Origin: Manihot esculenta
Taxonomy: Eukaryota > Streptophyta > Magnoliopsida > Malpighiales > Euphorbiaceae
Length of the DNA stretch: 64,000 bases
Direction of reading: 5' to 3'
Assembly: GCF_001659605.2 (NCBI RefSeq)
Contig: NC_035170.2
Coordinates: 5,952,001-6,016,000 of the forward strand
The notes under the pieces are model-generated. The model saw only the letters and a program-made list of their open reading frames with translations. It was not told the DNA's origin and did not search any database. The position numbers were made by a program, and so were the translations under genes. This document shows positions 34,381 through 46,479 of the stretch, piece after piece; position 1 is the stretch's first letter; the number at the start of each line of letters is the position of its first letter.

Positions 34381-35031
34381 CACAGAGTACAATTTCAAGA
34401 AATGGTTTTATTAGAATTTACACATTTTTCAATTGAAAAAATTGCTGCAGCTACCTGTTTCAATCAATCAACCAGAGATTAGCAAGAAAGGAAATTTATT
34501 TCCCATATTTAGCAAAATTTCTTGTGCATCTGGTCTCCCACAAGTATACATTTCCTGCTAAACATTTGGCCTAGCATGATTTGATCAATACATTTCATTC
34601 GCCTAATAGACCCAGATTTAAATCCCCACTTCCCAATCCCTCTAATAAAAAAAATGTATAAACCATTTGATATTAAACAACTATTAACTTTACATGTCAA
34701 TGGCAAACTAAACAAAAACTCGACAAACACAAAAAAAAAAAAAAAAAAAAAAAAACTCTTAACTTATGGAGAATATTTAACAGCATCGCAGATATTAACA
34801 AGGAGGAAAAACATGAACAAGATGTTAAGAACCCACCTCCTAGAATTGCTCAAATTACCACCACGATCGAGCTTGATAGTAGACATACATCAAAACACAT
34901 TGTTTGTTTGAGAACAGTGTCCAAAAGGCTGGCTACCACCGTTCAATAGGCATTAGCACTAACGCTCAGAGATCTTCCATTGATTTTGCTGATAGTTATG
35001 TTTGCTGTACCTTATTGTCCGGCCACGTTAA
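34381..35031. other. 3' flank and probable 3' UTR of RABC
   Basis: The part nearest 35,031 is likely the 3' UTR on the minus strand; I cannot locate a convincing poly(A) signal. An A-run of about 25 bases sits at 34,731-34,755. Confidence 0.4.
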
Positions 35032-38000
35032 TTAGGAGCAGCAACCACGACTACGAGGTGCATGGTATCCTGGTTTCTGACTTAAAACCTGCTGTTTGAC
35101 GACTACGGATCCCTCCTCCAATAAACTAGGTACTTCCAGTACCTGTTTTAAGTAACAAGACTGTCAGAAAATGAAACATAAGATATTGTTGTTGAGAAGG
35201 TAAGCAGAACATAGCATTCTATATCGTGCTTCCGATTTTCAAGCATGGTGTTACAAGGAAAAAGAGAGAATCTACTTCAAGGAAACATTCAAAAATGTAC
35301 ATTTAAATGCACTAAACCTTAAGGTGTTCTAACACCAGAATTTGAAAAATTCTATTTTCCTAATACTCACAAGCTGGTCATAGTCTTGCCTTTAATTGCA
35401 ATGCAAATGGCCCACTGTATGAGGGTGATGTAATAATACAATAGCAATGGTTATAATCTTGATGAACATAGAGCAAATCTTGCACAACCCTGAACCTGTA
35501 ACACTGTTGTGTGGTATTATAATTTACTAGCTTACTAGAGTACGTGGAAAAAATCACCCACACCTGGTCCATATACTCCATATACTTCATATGAAAGTAA
35601 CAACTTACCCATATTTCAACTCATGAGAAAAACTACTCTCAGGAACTAGAGTTCCGACTTCTGACAAATGATGAAAACCTGAGATTGTCTTAAGAGCGCA
35701 TGAACAATGCCAGGTGTAATCTAATTATGTTTTGTTCATATTCAGGCAGATAACTTTTCAAAGACAGGAAATGTTCAACACTGCCATTTCTGACAAATTA
35801 TGAGATTCAAAGAAGTGTTCATAAATAACTGTAATCAACTTTAGTTAGGAGCCCTTTTCTTCCGTAAAGCAGTTTTTTGACAACCAGCATGTAGTAACTA
35901 AAGCATTAACAGTTTCTAATTACCTACCATAAGAAAAACATTTCTTTGTTGACGATGTACCTTTAACATTAGCTCTTTAAAACACTGCACCACATTTTCT
36001 CTTGTTTTAGCACTACATTCAAGAAATGCACATTTATGTTCTGCAGCAAGAGCCATTCCCTCTTCTCTACTTACAGCTCTTTCAACATCCTGAAAATATT
36101 AAGTGATCAGAACAAACAAAAATACCTTATTAGAATATTTGATCTAAGAAATGATAGCAGAAACTAAATTGAAGCAGCATTCAATTATACGACATGAAAT
36201 TTGAGTCTGATTATTCATTTCCAAAAATAATTTACAGAAAAGAATAACTCACCCTATCAATTTTATTTCCAACTAGAATTTTGATACAATCTTGATTAGT
36301 AGAGTAGAGCTCCACTTCCTTTGCCCACATATCTGACAAGTTTTTGAATGTCTCTCGGCGAGTCACATCATAAACTAAAAGGAAATCAAAGTGCAAACTG
36401 ATGAAGGTTGCATATATCTCAATCATATTTCTGGAGAAACAATATAACTCCAAAACTGAAGATTTGATAAGCCAACTTAGTTAATAGAAAATTTTAAGAA
36501 CATTAGACGAATGAAGAAAACAGAATATGTTAAATATGTTAAACATGTTAAAGCTTTTTCTTTTTTCTCCTTCCTTCTGCATTAGAAAGAAAGGAAAAAA
36601 AAAGTTACGAGTGCTGGAGAAAGAGTTCACCCATAAATCATGCAATGATCACAGAATATGTACTCGGCAAAGCTATTTCCTGTCTCTTTGAAGTAGATTA
36701 TGGGAAATCAATCAAGGAGCAGGCAGCATACAATATGTTCACTATAAGCACTCCCAAATCCCAATATAACCGCAATTGGCAATTTGGCATCCTGCTTTCT
36801 GAACTAGTTTACAAGTAACAGCTTTTTATGATTTGTATAAAGAGACGACTCCCAGGTTTGAAACAAGTTTCTTATTCACCATATCCCTGCATTCGTTACT
36901 GCTCAATTTAAAGAGTCCAATTCAACAAAACATGACAATCTTATCCATAAATATATAATAAAATATTCATAGTTGCAATAACATACCAAGGATAATTCCA
37001 TGTGCCCCCCTGTAATAAGAGCTTATTAGTGTTCCAAACCTTTCCTGCCCAGCTGCAATACAATACAACATGTCAACATAACAATTTCATTTTACTAGCT
37101 ACAAAGAAAAGAAAGCTTATCAAACCCAATTATGCACATTTATCTGAGGACTGAGGTGTAGTTCAAACCAACATATGATGGCTTTGACTATACTTCTCTT
37201 TTTTCCTTTCTCCTTTATTTTTTTGGTTTTGATTTTTGGGTTTCAGATAACTAGTTCATAATGCATGTAAAAGTCTCTTTTCTTAAACAAATTAGTTATC
37301 TACATCACTTGCTTAATCTAGATAAACCTTCTTTTTTCACTAAACCAACATGGAAATGATATGTATTTATGTTAAAGGATTGACAATAAAGAAAAATAAA
37401 ACATGAAATTATTCTTTTTTTTTCAAAATAATCAGGATATTAGTTCTTATTCTTTCTGGGTATTCCATATTAATGTACCAAGGGCAGAGCACTGATAATG
37501 ACAAAACAGAGTACTGGCATACAACATGAAATACAAGATTCAATTAAGGAACTTGTGCTAAGAGTTCCACTTATGACTTTACAATGCGGTAAGTGACCAA
37601 GTAGCATTTATGCAATGACAGAACACTTGATACATTCCCACTCAAGAATCATTGAAAAGATTCTCATAAGGTTCTAGGATTGGAAAAGACTCATTGTTGA
37701 AATCAAGGGCCCATGTGTGTAGACTAATGAAAAAGCAAGTCTCTATGCTGAAAATTGATATTGAAACTGGGCTCTCCATTAGCAAAATGGCCCAAGCCAT
37801 TTAGGTTTGGTTTGCCAACACTTATACACCCTTTAATTTTCTTGCATACTGTTGATGTGGGACTTATTCCCACAACCCATATTCCAACATCCCCTCAAGT
37901 ACAACTGGGTTGGGCTCAAACAACTCGGGTCTGGCTCTTCTTTGTTCCACTCTCAACTCTCAAGATCCAGATAGCTGGACTAGCCAGTGGATCCACATGA

Positions 38001-41000
38001 ATCTAAATCGATTAGCTCAGCTCATGAATCTAGCTCGCTTCATGTCCTGCATCTTCAGCTGTTGGACCTCACTGCTTTAATTAGTGATACCATGCTGCCA
38101 TAAAGGGCCAAGGAGTGTGGATTAATAAATAAGCAGGTCTCCATGCTGACTGGTTTCTCTACCATCAAAATGGACTAAGCCATTTTGTTTGCCAACACTT
38201 GCATACCCTTCAATTTTCTCCTACATTTCCAACACGGAACTTATTCCCACAAGTCAGATCCCAATACTCATATTTGGGTTGGAAGGTTAAACTGCAGAAC
38301 ATAGGAACCAATATGCCTACAGGATAATATTCCTATTATGTAGGAATTTTATCATCACTTTAAAACTGGTGATGTGAAGCTGCAGTCCTGTGATATGTAC
38401 CAAAGAAGTAATACTTTCTGATGTGATACAGTATGATCCATACAACACTACTCACTAGAAAAATCCTTTCACATTTTTCAGTAGGCAACATGTCATCTAT
38501 AGTTAATGATCTCACTGATGCAGTCATAGCTCCTCATCTGCACAGCCGATTCCATCATTCCATTGGAATGATAGCGCAGAACCATCTCCTCATGCAAAAA
38601 GAATTGCACAGTTTCTCACCAAGTACTGGTCTTGTTGCAGCTCATACATGAAGTGAATATTAATTTTCAACTAAAAGTCAAGCCCAAAAACAAAATGGTA
38701 TGAGCTCAAGCTATAAAATCAATTTCTTGTACCCTGATAGGCTGATAGCTGTTCGGTAACAATGTTATTCATTTTACCTTTCTTTGTTTGCTTAGCTATA
38801 ATTACAGTGTTAATCTAGCTCTAAGCTCTGAGAAGAAGTATCTTGATTCTAAAAAATAAGTAATTTACACTGACCTGTACAGGATAGCATACAGCATTGG
38901 CATCAACTACTACAGGTAGAAAATCTAGTTCACAGGGAATTCTAGGCCTCCTAAACTGGCATTTAGTTCCTCGGGCTTTCTAGGCCTCATAAACCCTCAT
39001 GATCGATCGACTTAAAGAGACTTTCTTGTAATGAACCTAAAAAATCCAAAACCTCCACTCTAATTCGAATAATATCTCTGAGAAGAACAAGAAATAACTG
39101 AAATGGGGTGTTCTTCCCTGATTCAGGTTGCAACTGATCCTCTATGATTAAACAAGAAAGATATTGCAGAGCCATCTGTTGAAGACCACTATCTGATTTA
39201 CAGACTGTTGAAAGTCATTAGCGTACTGTCTACAATCAAGCCTTCTTTTCCTGATGAATACTAATAAGATTCAAATCATGCAATTTAATGGCAATAACAA
39301 AATATACATTAAGGCCAACTAATACTTATTCCCAACAATGTTAACTTTTATGGTCCAAGACTTTAACGAATAATATATTAACTGTTGAGGGATATTAGTT
39401 TTTCTTATGCAATATATTGCAAATGGCAGATTGAATGGCTGATGACTCGACCAACCAGCATTTTTCTGGGTAATTCATAGACGAGACATCAAAAATTGCT
39501 GCACAAGATGAAATTTCATGATTAACCCTTTCTTATTCACAAATCACATATTTAAATGTTTTAGCAAAATAATATATCTTAAACATTTTATGCATTTACT
39601 AATCATAGAGGCCCTCCTTTTAGCAATATTAAACTTGAGAATCATTTCTTGAGAATTAGATTTTCAATATAATGTTTGAATGAATCTTCTTCTAACATTT
39701 GAAGTTACATCAATCATCTCCACAATTGTCCAATGACCTCCTATTACTTTCTAAGCCTGTACCTAATGATTCCTCCGATGACAAAGTTCAACACTTTGCC
39801 TGCAAAGGGCATCATCCATCAGGCATATGACTACATTCTTACTACTCCCTCCAGCAAACAAGCACTGTTAAACTGCAGTGAATTATGCAGATATAAACAG
39901 CTCTTGATTGTGAACTGGAAAATAAACAGTGATGCAATTGCAAACTACACTTGACTGTCATTTTGCAAATTATGTGTTAGGGTCCCGGGCCAAGGATCTT
40001 GTTTGGGGTCTAAGTGTAGATGGTTGGGTAGGTGTTTGGGTGTTTGGGTTAGATTTCTTTTTGTTTGCTCGGGTCATTAACGATTCGGCTCAAAGAGGGA
40101 GCCTTAAACCTCTTGAGTGTAAAGTACTCAAAGACTGAATGAAATTCCAAGTTGATCTCTTCATTGATAATTATTGAATATTTATACAGGATGTAAACCA
40201 CCCTTTGCTACATCAATGGAATCATGACTTGATCATGGAGTCACAACCTCCTAAGATAATGGGAGTAACTACCTCCTAAGATAATGGTAATAACTATCTC
40301 CTAAGATAATGGAAATAACTACCTCCTAAGATAATGGTAATAACTACCTCCTAAGATAATGGAAACACTAACATAATGCATAAAGAAATATTCAACAAAT
40401 AAACTAGAAACTGAACATGACTAACTGCTTCAATCCTCAACTTCCATAAGCATTACACGTGGCTGATGCTTCTGCTGGTTACGAGTATACACCTACAAGG
40501 GTCTCGTAACAGTACTTCCCGCCCCGTTAGGAAGCTTGTCCGCAAGCGTAAAATCTGGAAAGCGTGCCAGCAAATCCTGAACATTTTCCCAAGAGGAATC
40601 AGTTGGGGAAGATTGGCTCCAATGGACCAAGACTTCCTGTTTTCCCGAACGACAACGCTGTCCCAAAATAGCAAAGGGAACCAAAGGTTGCTGTTCACTA
40701 ATAGGAGGGAGAATCATTTCAAAATTTCCAGAATCAAAATGATATGGCTTGAGTGTGGAGACATGAAAGACTGGATGTAATTTGGAATCAGGGGGAAGCT
40801 TCAACCGATAAGCCATAGAGCCAATGCGCTCTAAAACCTCAAAAGGACCATAATATTTGGCAGCCAATTTCTGATTTTTTCTTGAGGCAATGGATGACTG
40901 ACGGTATGGCTGGAGTCGGAGTAGAACGACATCACCAACATTAAACTCCAATGGCCGGTGAGAACGATCATAATGAAGTTTCATTCTATTTTGAGCCAAT

Positions 41001-44000
41001 TGAAGGTTGTTGCGTAGGAGCTGCAACATTGAGTCACGTTGCTGTAAAATAACATCCACAGTCTCTACAGTGGAATTGCCGGCCAAGTAAGAAAGGAGTC
41101 TAGGTGGAGCACGCCCATAGACAGTCTCAAATAGAGTGGATTTAAGAACTGAATGGTAGCTGGTGTTGTAGCAAAATTCAGCCCAAGAAAGCCAATCACA
41201 CCATTTGTGGGGATGAGAACTAGAGGAAAAACCCCGCAAGCCTCGAATAGAAACTGGTCGCGGCCAATCAGTAATAGCCGAAATTTTGGATTTGTCAACC
41301 TGAACGCCTTCATGTGAAATGACATGACCCAAATAAGAAACTTCCGTTTGGGCAAAGGTACACTTGGACCGTTTCAAGAACAATTTGTTTTCTGCCAAGA
41401 GGCTCATTCATTAAAGCCTGGAATGTGGAAGGAGCATTTGACAGCCCGAATGGCATGACCAAAAATTCAAAATGGCCATGGTGAGTTCTGAATGCGGTCT
41501 TCTCAATGTCTGGTGGATGCATGCCAACTTGGAAGTACCCAGAAACCAAATCCAATTTGGTGAAATACTTTGTCCCTCCCAATTCGTCCAGAAGCTCTTC
41601 AATCACAGGAATTGGAAATTTGTCTTTGATAGTTCTTGCGTTAAGTTCCCTGTAATCCACGCATAGGTGCCAAGTTTTGTCAGCTTTAGGAACCAGAAGT
41701 ACCGGAGAAGAAAAAGGTGATCGGCTGGGACGAATAATCCCTTGATCCAGCATAGCAGTACACTGTCGCTCGATCTCATCTTTTTGGTTGTGTGGGTATC
41801 GGTAAGGATGAACCACTACGGGTTTGGTATTTGGAGCTAGAGGAATCCTGTGGTCACAGTGGCGAGCAGGTGGGAGACCTGTGGGAGCTTCAAGGATTGC
41901 AGCAAAATCAGCTAATAATTGGCGCAGATGATGATCGCGAGCAGCAGATGGTGAAAGGGAATTGAGGGATGAATTTGTTTCCGATTTGCTGTCTATACCC
42001 GTAAGAGCCACCTGTTTCCCATTAACAAAGAAAGACATCCACATGGAGTTAAAATCCCATAAGATGGGGCCCAGAGTAGCTAGCCAATTAACACCGAAGA
42101 CCAAATCAAAACCAGTGAGCTGTAACACAAATAAATCCACTATGAAAACAGAGTTTCCCAATTCAATCGGTGCGCCTTTGCAAAGACCAGGACTGTGAAG
42201 TTGTTCACCGTTCGCAACTTTCACCCGTAACCCATCCTTCGCATCCACTGTAACCTGCAAATCGGCCACCACCGAATCCGAGACAAAACTATGGGTGCTT
42301 CCCGAATCAACCAAGATCAGTACTTGCCTACCGTGCCAACAACCTAGAAGTCGCATAGACTGGGAATTGCGAGTTCCAGTGATGGCATGGAGAGAGATTT
42401 CTGGTGGAGAATCGGAATCAGACTTCGCATCAGACTTACTGCCGTCATCCAGATCAATCAAAAATAGGCGTTTGCATTGATGTCCGCGTACAAACGGCTC
42501 ATCACAGTTAAAGCACAGTCCTTTCTTCCGTCTCTCATCCATTTCGTCTGGGGTGAGTCGTTTGATGGTACGGCCAGGGCAGTGTTCCGAAAGGGGAGCA
42601 GGACGTCTGACCTCGCGTTGGGCAACACTCTTGGAGTAGAGCTTGCGTTCATACAGGCGTGACATACTCATGGCTGTGGCTAAGTCTTTTGGCTGGTGTA
42701 GCTCGACTTCCACTGCTATGTATTCCTGTAATCCACTAATATACAGCTGAACTTTCTGATTGGAACCTAAGGTACCAGCCCTTGAAACCAAAATCTCAAA
42801 TTTAGTTTGATAATCCTCCACCGTTCCTGTCTGCTTCAATTTGGCAAGCTCCCCTAACTTGTTGCTGCGAATAGGGGGTCCAAAACGAAGATTACATTGG
42901 TCAACAAACTCAACCCAAGTAGGATTTGGGACATCCTGGATTAACTGTAAGTACCACAATTGGACAATTCCTTCAAGGTGGTAAGAAGCCAGTCCCACTT
43001 GTTCATCATCAGGAGTGGACTGATGCTTGAAGAAGTGTTGACACCTGCTAATCCACCCAAGAGGATCTTCCGTGCCGTTATAGCGAGGGAAGTCCAGTTT
43101 GGTGTATTTGGGCACAAAGGAGCAATCGCGAGTAGTCACAGAACTGGAGGTTCCAACTGTTCCCTTGTCATGCCTTGGTCGAGCTTGGCTTTCTGCTTCG
43201 GGAGAAGTAGAACGAGCCTGTTTAACTGAGTTTAAATCAAGGGACATGGCATCCATCTTAGCATGGAGCTGCTCAACTTTATCATGGCGAAGTTGATTAG
43301 CCTGCTGCTCAGAAAGGACGATATTGAGAAGTTTAGTAAGCTGGTCTTGAACAGAGTCCCCCATAACAGTCGGCTCTGATACCAAAATGTTAGGGTCCCG
43401 GGCCAAGGATCTTGTTTGGGGTCTAAGTGTAGATGGTTGGGTAGGTGTTTGGGTGTTTGGGTTAGATTTCTTTTTGTTTGCTCGGGTCATTAACGATTCG
43501 GCTCAAAGAGGGAGCCTTAAACCTCTTGAGTGTAAAGTACTCAAAGACTGAATGAAATTCCAAGTTGATCTCTTCATTGATAATTATTGAATATTTATAC
43601 AGGATGTAAACCACCCTTTGCTACATCAATGGAATCATGACTTGATCATGGAGTCACAACCTCCTAAGATAATGGGAGTAACTACCTCCTAAGATAATGG
43701 TAATAACTATCTCCTAAGATAATGGAAATAACTACCTCCTAAGATAATGGTAATAACTACCTCCTAAGATAATGGAAACACTAACATAATGCATAAAGAA
43801 ATATTCAACAAATAAACTAGAAACTGAACATGACTAACTGCTTCAATCCTCAACTTCCATAAGCATTACACGTGGCTGATGCTTCTGCTGGTTACGAGTA
43901 TACACCTACAAGGGTCTCGTAACATTATGACTTTAAGAAAGCATTTGCTACTATTAAGGGCTGGAAATTTATTATTTAAAAAAAAAAAAAAAAAAGAAAA

Positions 44001-44986
44001 ACATTCTCCTACTTTAACTGAGATAACTGAACTAGAACCAAAAGAAAAATAGGCTGCTCAATAAAAGCACACGGAAGAATCCCTAACAACCCATTGATCA
44101 AACGAAACAGACATGTGAGGAAAGGGAAGAAAAAGAATCCTTCAATTACCTGTGTCCCAAATTGTAAGCTTTAACCTTTTCCCACCAACATTGACCATCT
44201 TGATCTTGAAATCGACACCTGCAATTGGTAAAAGGCAACAACCAAGCTCAAAAGTGAAGAAATGAATCAAACAATTGAGATTGTAATTGTTCTTTGCCTG
44301 AAGCACAAATTGACCAACACTTTTTAAGAAACAAAAAGATTCCCAGAATCAATTTCCCATTTTTTTTTACTGTTTTATAGATAACTTTGCAAATTAGAAG
44401 CCCTATCCTACCATCCAAAACCAAAGCTATATGCACAATTAGCACAGCTCTTGTATTCATATTTCCAACTCTCTCTCTCTCTCTCTCTCCCCCCCCCCCC
44501 TCAACATATATGGGAGTTGGTTCACACTAGAACAGACCCTGCTACCTTCCTCAACTCTCCCTCCCTCTTCCTCCCCCCTGCCCCACACACACACTGTGTT
44601 GCTGATTGGATACTAGTAAATACAGAATTATAACATCCAGATTATTCCTAATCCAATTCCAGATATAGGCTCAGATTGTTCTCCCAATTGTAGTAACAAA
44701 ACATAGAGAAACAAACAAAAGAATTCGAACCAGGAAGAAAAATAATAATAACTATTAAAATAGCTAAAAATTTGAAAACGAAAACCACAAAGCAGCAAGA
44801 GTACAAAAACATTTATCAGTTTGAAAGAAAGAGAAGTATACCAACTGTAGGAGAGAGATCATGAACAGAATTGGAGATAAAACTGAGAAGTATAGTACTC
44901 TTGCCAACCCCAGAATCTCCAATCAACAGAATCTTGAAAGCGTAATCATAACTATTATTCCCAGCTTTAGAAGAAGAACTCGTCAT
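35032..44986 (-). CDS. RABC2: RABC (Rab18-type) small GTPase, six exons, 213 aa
   Basis: A small Rab GTPase that cycles between GDP and GTP to control membrane traffic. Coding exons on the minus strand: 44,986-44,842; 44,218-44,150; 37,052-36,987; 36,374-36,253; 36,089-35,961; 35,142-35,032. All introns are GT-AG, phases agree, and the total is 642 nt. Motifs: P-loop GDSGVGKS (23-30), switch I Thr47, WDTAGQE (69-75), NKID (130-133), ECSAK (158-162), and C-terminal GCCS (210-213) for geranylgeranylation, giving membrane anchorage. The [15 protein letters not shown] and [11 protein letters not shown] segments resemble the plant RABC2 subgroup as I remember it; RABC1 is the alternative. Odd points: GQERFGTL where Rabs normally have GQERFRTL, and a 7.1-kb second intron containing element D. 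The start is the ATG at 44,986; there is no in-frame upstream ATG before a stop. Confidence 0.92.
36090..36252 (-). other. RABC intron 4 (163 bp)
   Basis: GTGAGT donor and TTTTCAG acceptor. The other introns measure 623 (intron 1), 7,097 (intron 2), 612 (intron 3) and 818 bp (intron 5). Confidence 0.85.
39970..39974. repeat. Left target-site duplication of element D (TTATG)
   Basis: TTATG precedes the left LTR and recurs at 43,925-43,929. Confidence 0.93.
39975..40511 (-). repeat. Element D 3' LTR (left)
   Basis: 537 bp, TGTTAGGGTC...GTCTCGTAACA on the plus strand. Contains five 24-bp tandem units with core CCTCCTAAGATAATGG at 40,247-40,366. Confidence 0.95.
40493..41407 (-). pseudogene. 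Element D second frame: RT tail fused to integrase C-terminus
   Basis: Open for 304 codons. It starts in the post-catalytic part of RT ([28 protein letters not shown]), then at about 41,225 jumps directly into the integrase C-terminal half ([18 protein letters not shown]), continues through GPY/F ([18 protein letters not shown]), [12 protein letters not shown] and a chromodomain-like segment ([17 protein letters not shown]), and ends inside the LTR. The RNase H and integrase catalytic core are absent, deleted in frame. The ATG is an in-frame Met, not a true start. Confidence 0.88.
41310..43364 (-). pseudogene. Element D gag-protease-RT, truncated
   Basis: Likely start [12 protein letters not shown] at 43,364, just inside the PBS; the open frame runs further upstream into the LTR. 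Domains: gag ([18 protein letters not shown]), a knuckle [15 protein letters not shown] typical of Reina/Galadriel-type gag, protease [13 protein letters not shown] up to [18 protein letters not shown] deletion with frameshift at about 41,405 removes the YxDD segment and shifts the remainder into the second frame, so this frame ends after a short unrelated tail. Confidence 0.9.
43373..43384 (-). other. Element D primer binding site
   Basis: TGGTATCAGAGC on the minus strand, three bases from the 5' LTR. Confidence 0.92.
43388..43924 (-). repeat. Element D 5' LTR (right)
   Basis: 537 bp, no mismatch noticed against 39,975-40,511. The same five 24-bp units lie at 43,660-43,779. Confidence 0.95.
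43925..43929. repeat. Right target-site duplication of element D (TTATG)
   Basis: Identical to 39,970-39,974; RABC intron sequence resumes after it. Confidence 0.93.
44467..44502. repeat. (CT)n(C)n low-complexity tract in RABC intron 1
   Basis: A CT dinucleotide run followed by about a dozen C residues. Confidence 0.8.
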
Positions 44987-45006
44987 GATTCTTGCTTTAT
45001 ACACAT
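44983..45006 (-). CDS. Possible uORF in the RABC leader (7 aa)
   Basis: On the minus strand ATG at 45,006 opens MCIKQES, and its TGA stop (44,985-44,983) overlaps the RABC start codon as ATGA. If transcribed this arrangement could reduce or couple translation of RABC. The ATG context is weak (TTTTATGT), so leaky scanning is likely. Confidence 0.45.
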   Translation of the reverse strand: MCIKQES

Positions 45007-46479
45007 AAAAAACAAAGAATAAGAGAACCCACCAACCTATGAAGAAAAGGGTGAGTGTAAGTTTGGAGATGGTTCTCTATCAAAACAAGAGAAAGGAAGA
45101 AAGAAAACTAATTAGAAAGAGAGAGAAAATAGAGGGAGAAAGAGGAGAGGAGAGGAGAGGAGAAGCCAAATGGGAAATTTCCTCGGGTATGAAATAATGG
45201 TGGGGTTGGCGGGTAGCATTTTCTGTTTGATGGAAATGGATTTTCTCTGAAAAGAAAAAGATTTTGTGAAGAGAAAAGAGTTGGTGTTATAAATTCAATC
45301 CATTTGAAAGGCTTTTTGGTGGCATCAGAACATTTGATTGTAATAGCTCAACAGGACAGGTGAAGGCCTCTTCACTTTACACATCAATTTCAAACTATTC
45401 TTTGCCTTCTCCTAAATTAATGTCTTCTTTTACCTCAAATTAATAATAATAATAATAATAATATGCAATATGGAAGTTATGGACGTTACCAATTTTAACT
45501 GTAATTGTATTTAAATTTTAAAATTTTATTGATTAAAAAAATTAAAATTAAAATAATTGTGTTCCTATCATGTATATCAATTATTAATATTAATAATTAT
45601 TGTAATTATTAATAACCACTATTATATTCTTATCATATATCACCAACCAACAAACACGTCAGCTATGAAAGATTTTCAGGTGGCCAAGGTCAAAGTTGTC
45701 AACACGTGTGCAACATGCAAATATCCAACCCGAATTAAAAGATAATTAATTAATTAATTAATTAATCAATATTATTTTTATATTTTATATAATATATTAT
45801 ATTTATTATTTTAAGAGACTTGTGAAAGATTGAGAACTGCATGCAATTGCAGGCTACACGTTTACGCTTTAGGTAGCCACTTCATCTAGCTATTCTTTGC
45901 CAAGTGGCAAATTATTCATCCAATTTGTCTCCTTATTATTTTTCTAATTTTCTTTTTTCTTAAGAAACTGTAAGTTGGAAAATTTTCAGAGATTTGAACA
46001 AAATTATTTGCTTATTTTTTGTTCACTGGATATACTATCAACCTGTCACCTACCTACCGTGCCCATTAATTTTGGAGCTTTCTTGATTTGATGATGAAAA
46101 TTAGGTATTGGTTTAATTTCTTTAAGTATGCTTATTTATATAATTTTCTCGTATAAATTCTGATTAAAAAATATTAGAAAATACTTCTCTTATCAGATAT
46201 ATTTGTTAGGATATAATTAAAACAATATTTTTTTTAATTAATTTCTATTTATATTAATTAAAATAGTAAGAATGAATATTAGAAATGGAAATAGTACCCT
46301 AATTCTCTTTGCCCTTTATGCCATCAATACTCTGTGCAATTTTATTATACATCCTATTACATATGATATAATCTCAACCGTAATCTTAAAATGTACATAA
46401 AATATTTTCATAATATAAAAGAAAACTCGACATATGCATAGATATATAACTGAAAACATAAATTCATATTAGAACTCTT
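45007..46479. promoter_or_regulatory. RABC 5' leader and promoter region, then AT-rich spacer
   Basis: On the minus strand the leader is CT-rich (complement of GA repeats at about 45,110-45,165), common in plant 5' UTRs. I find no clear TATA box. Farther out are an AAT run (45,441-45,462) and a TTAA-type run (45,745-45,770). Confidence 0.5.

Larger units (their letters stand above)
39975..43924 (-). mobile_element. Element D: internally deleted chromovirus (Reina-like) in RABC intron 2
   Basis: A 3,950-bp minus-strand element with two 537-bp LTRs in which I see no difference, a perfect 5-bp TSD, an initiator-Met PBS (43,373-43,384) and a polypurine tract (40,515-40,525). Coding capacity is reduced: RT stops before the YxDD box, RNase H and most of integrase are missing, and only the integrase C-terminal part with GPY/F and a chromodomain-like end is left. 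Because the LTRs look identical, transposition was recent and must have used proteins from a complete relative, if the deletions came before insertion. Confidence 0.93.
37053..44149 (-). other. RABC intron 2 (7.1 kb) with element D
   Basis: Donor GTAATT, acceptor TTGCAG. Without element D and its TSD it would be about 3.1 kb. It also holds a diverged direct repeat at about 37,700-37,880 and 38,100-38,260, each with a GGACTTATTCCCACAA or GAACTTATTCCCACAA end, probably old retroelement fragments. A 62-codon open frame (38,987-39,175, minus) is unassigned. Confidence 0.85.

Noticed and set aside
34731..34755. A-run as evidence for a retroposed gene or LINE tail
   Set aside because: No homologous body adjoins it in the correct orientation and no target duplication was seen.
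38987..39175. 62-codon frame in RABC intron 2
   Set aside because: Unidentified protein; could be a gene fragment, but there is no splice or homology support.
44816..45004. Extension of the RABC exon 1 frame upstream of the ATG at 44,986
   Set aside because: The codon at 45,004 is GTG, not ATG; the Rab family starts shortly before the P-loop, consistent with 44,986.
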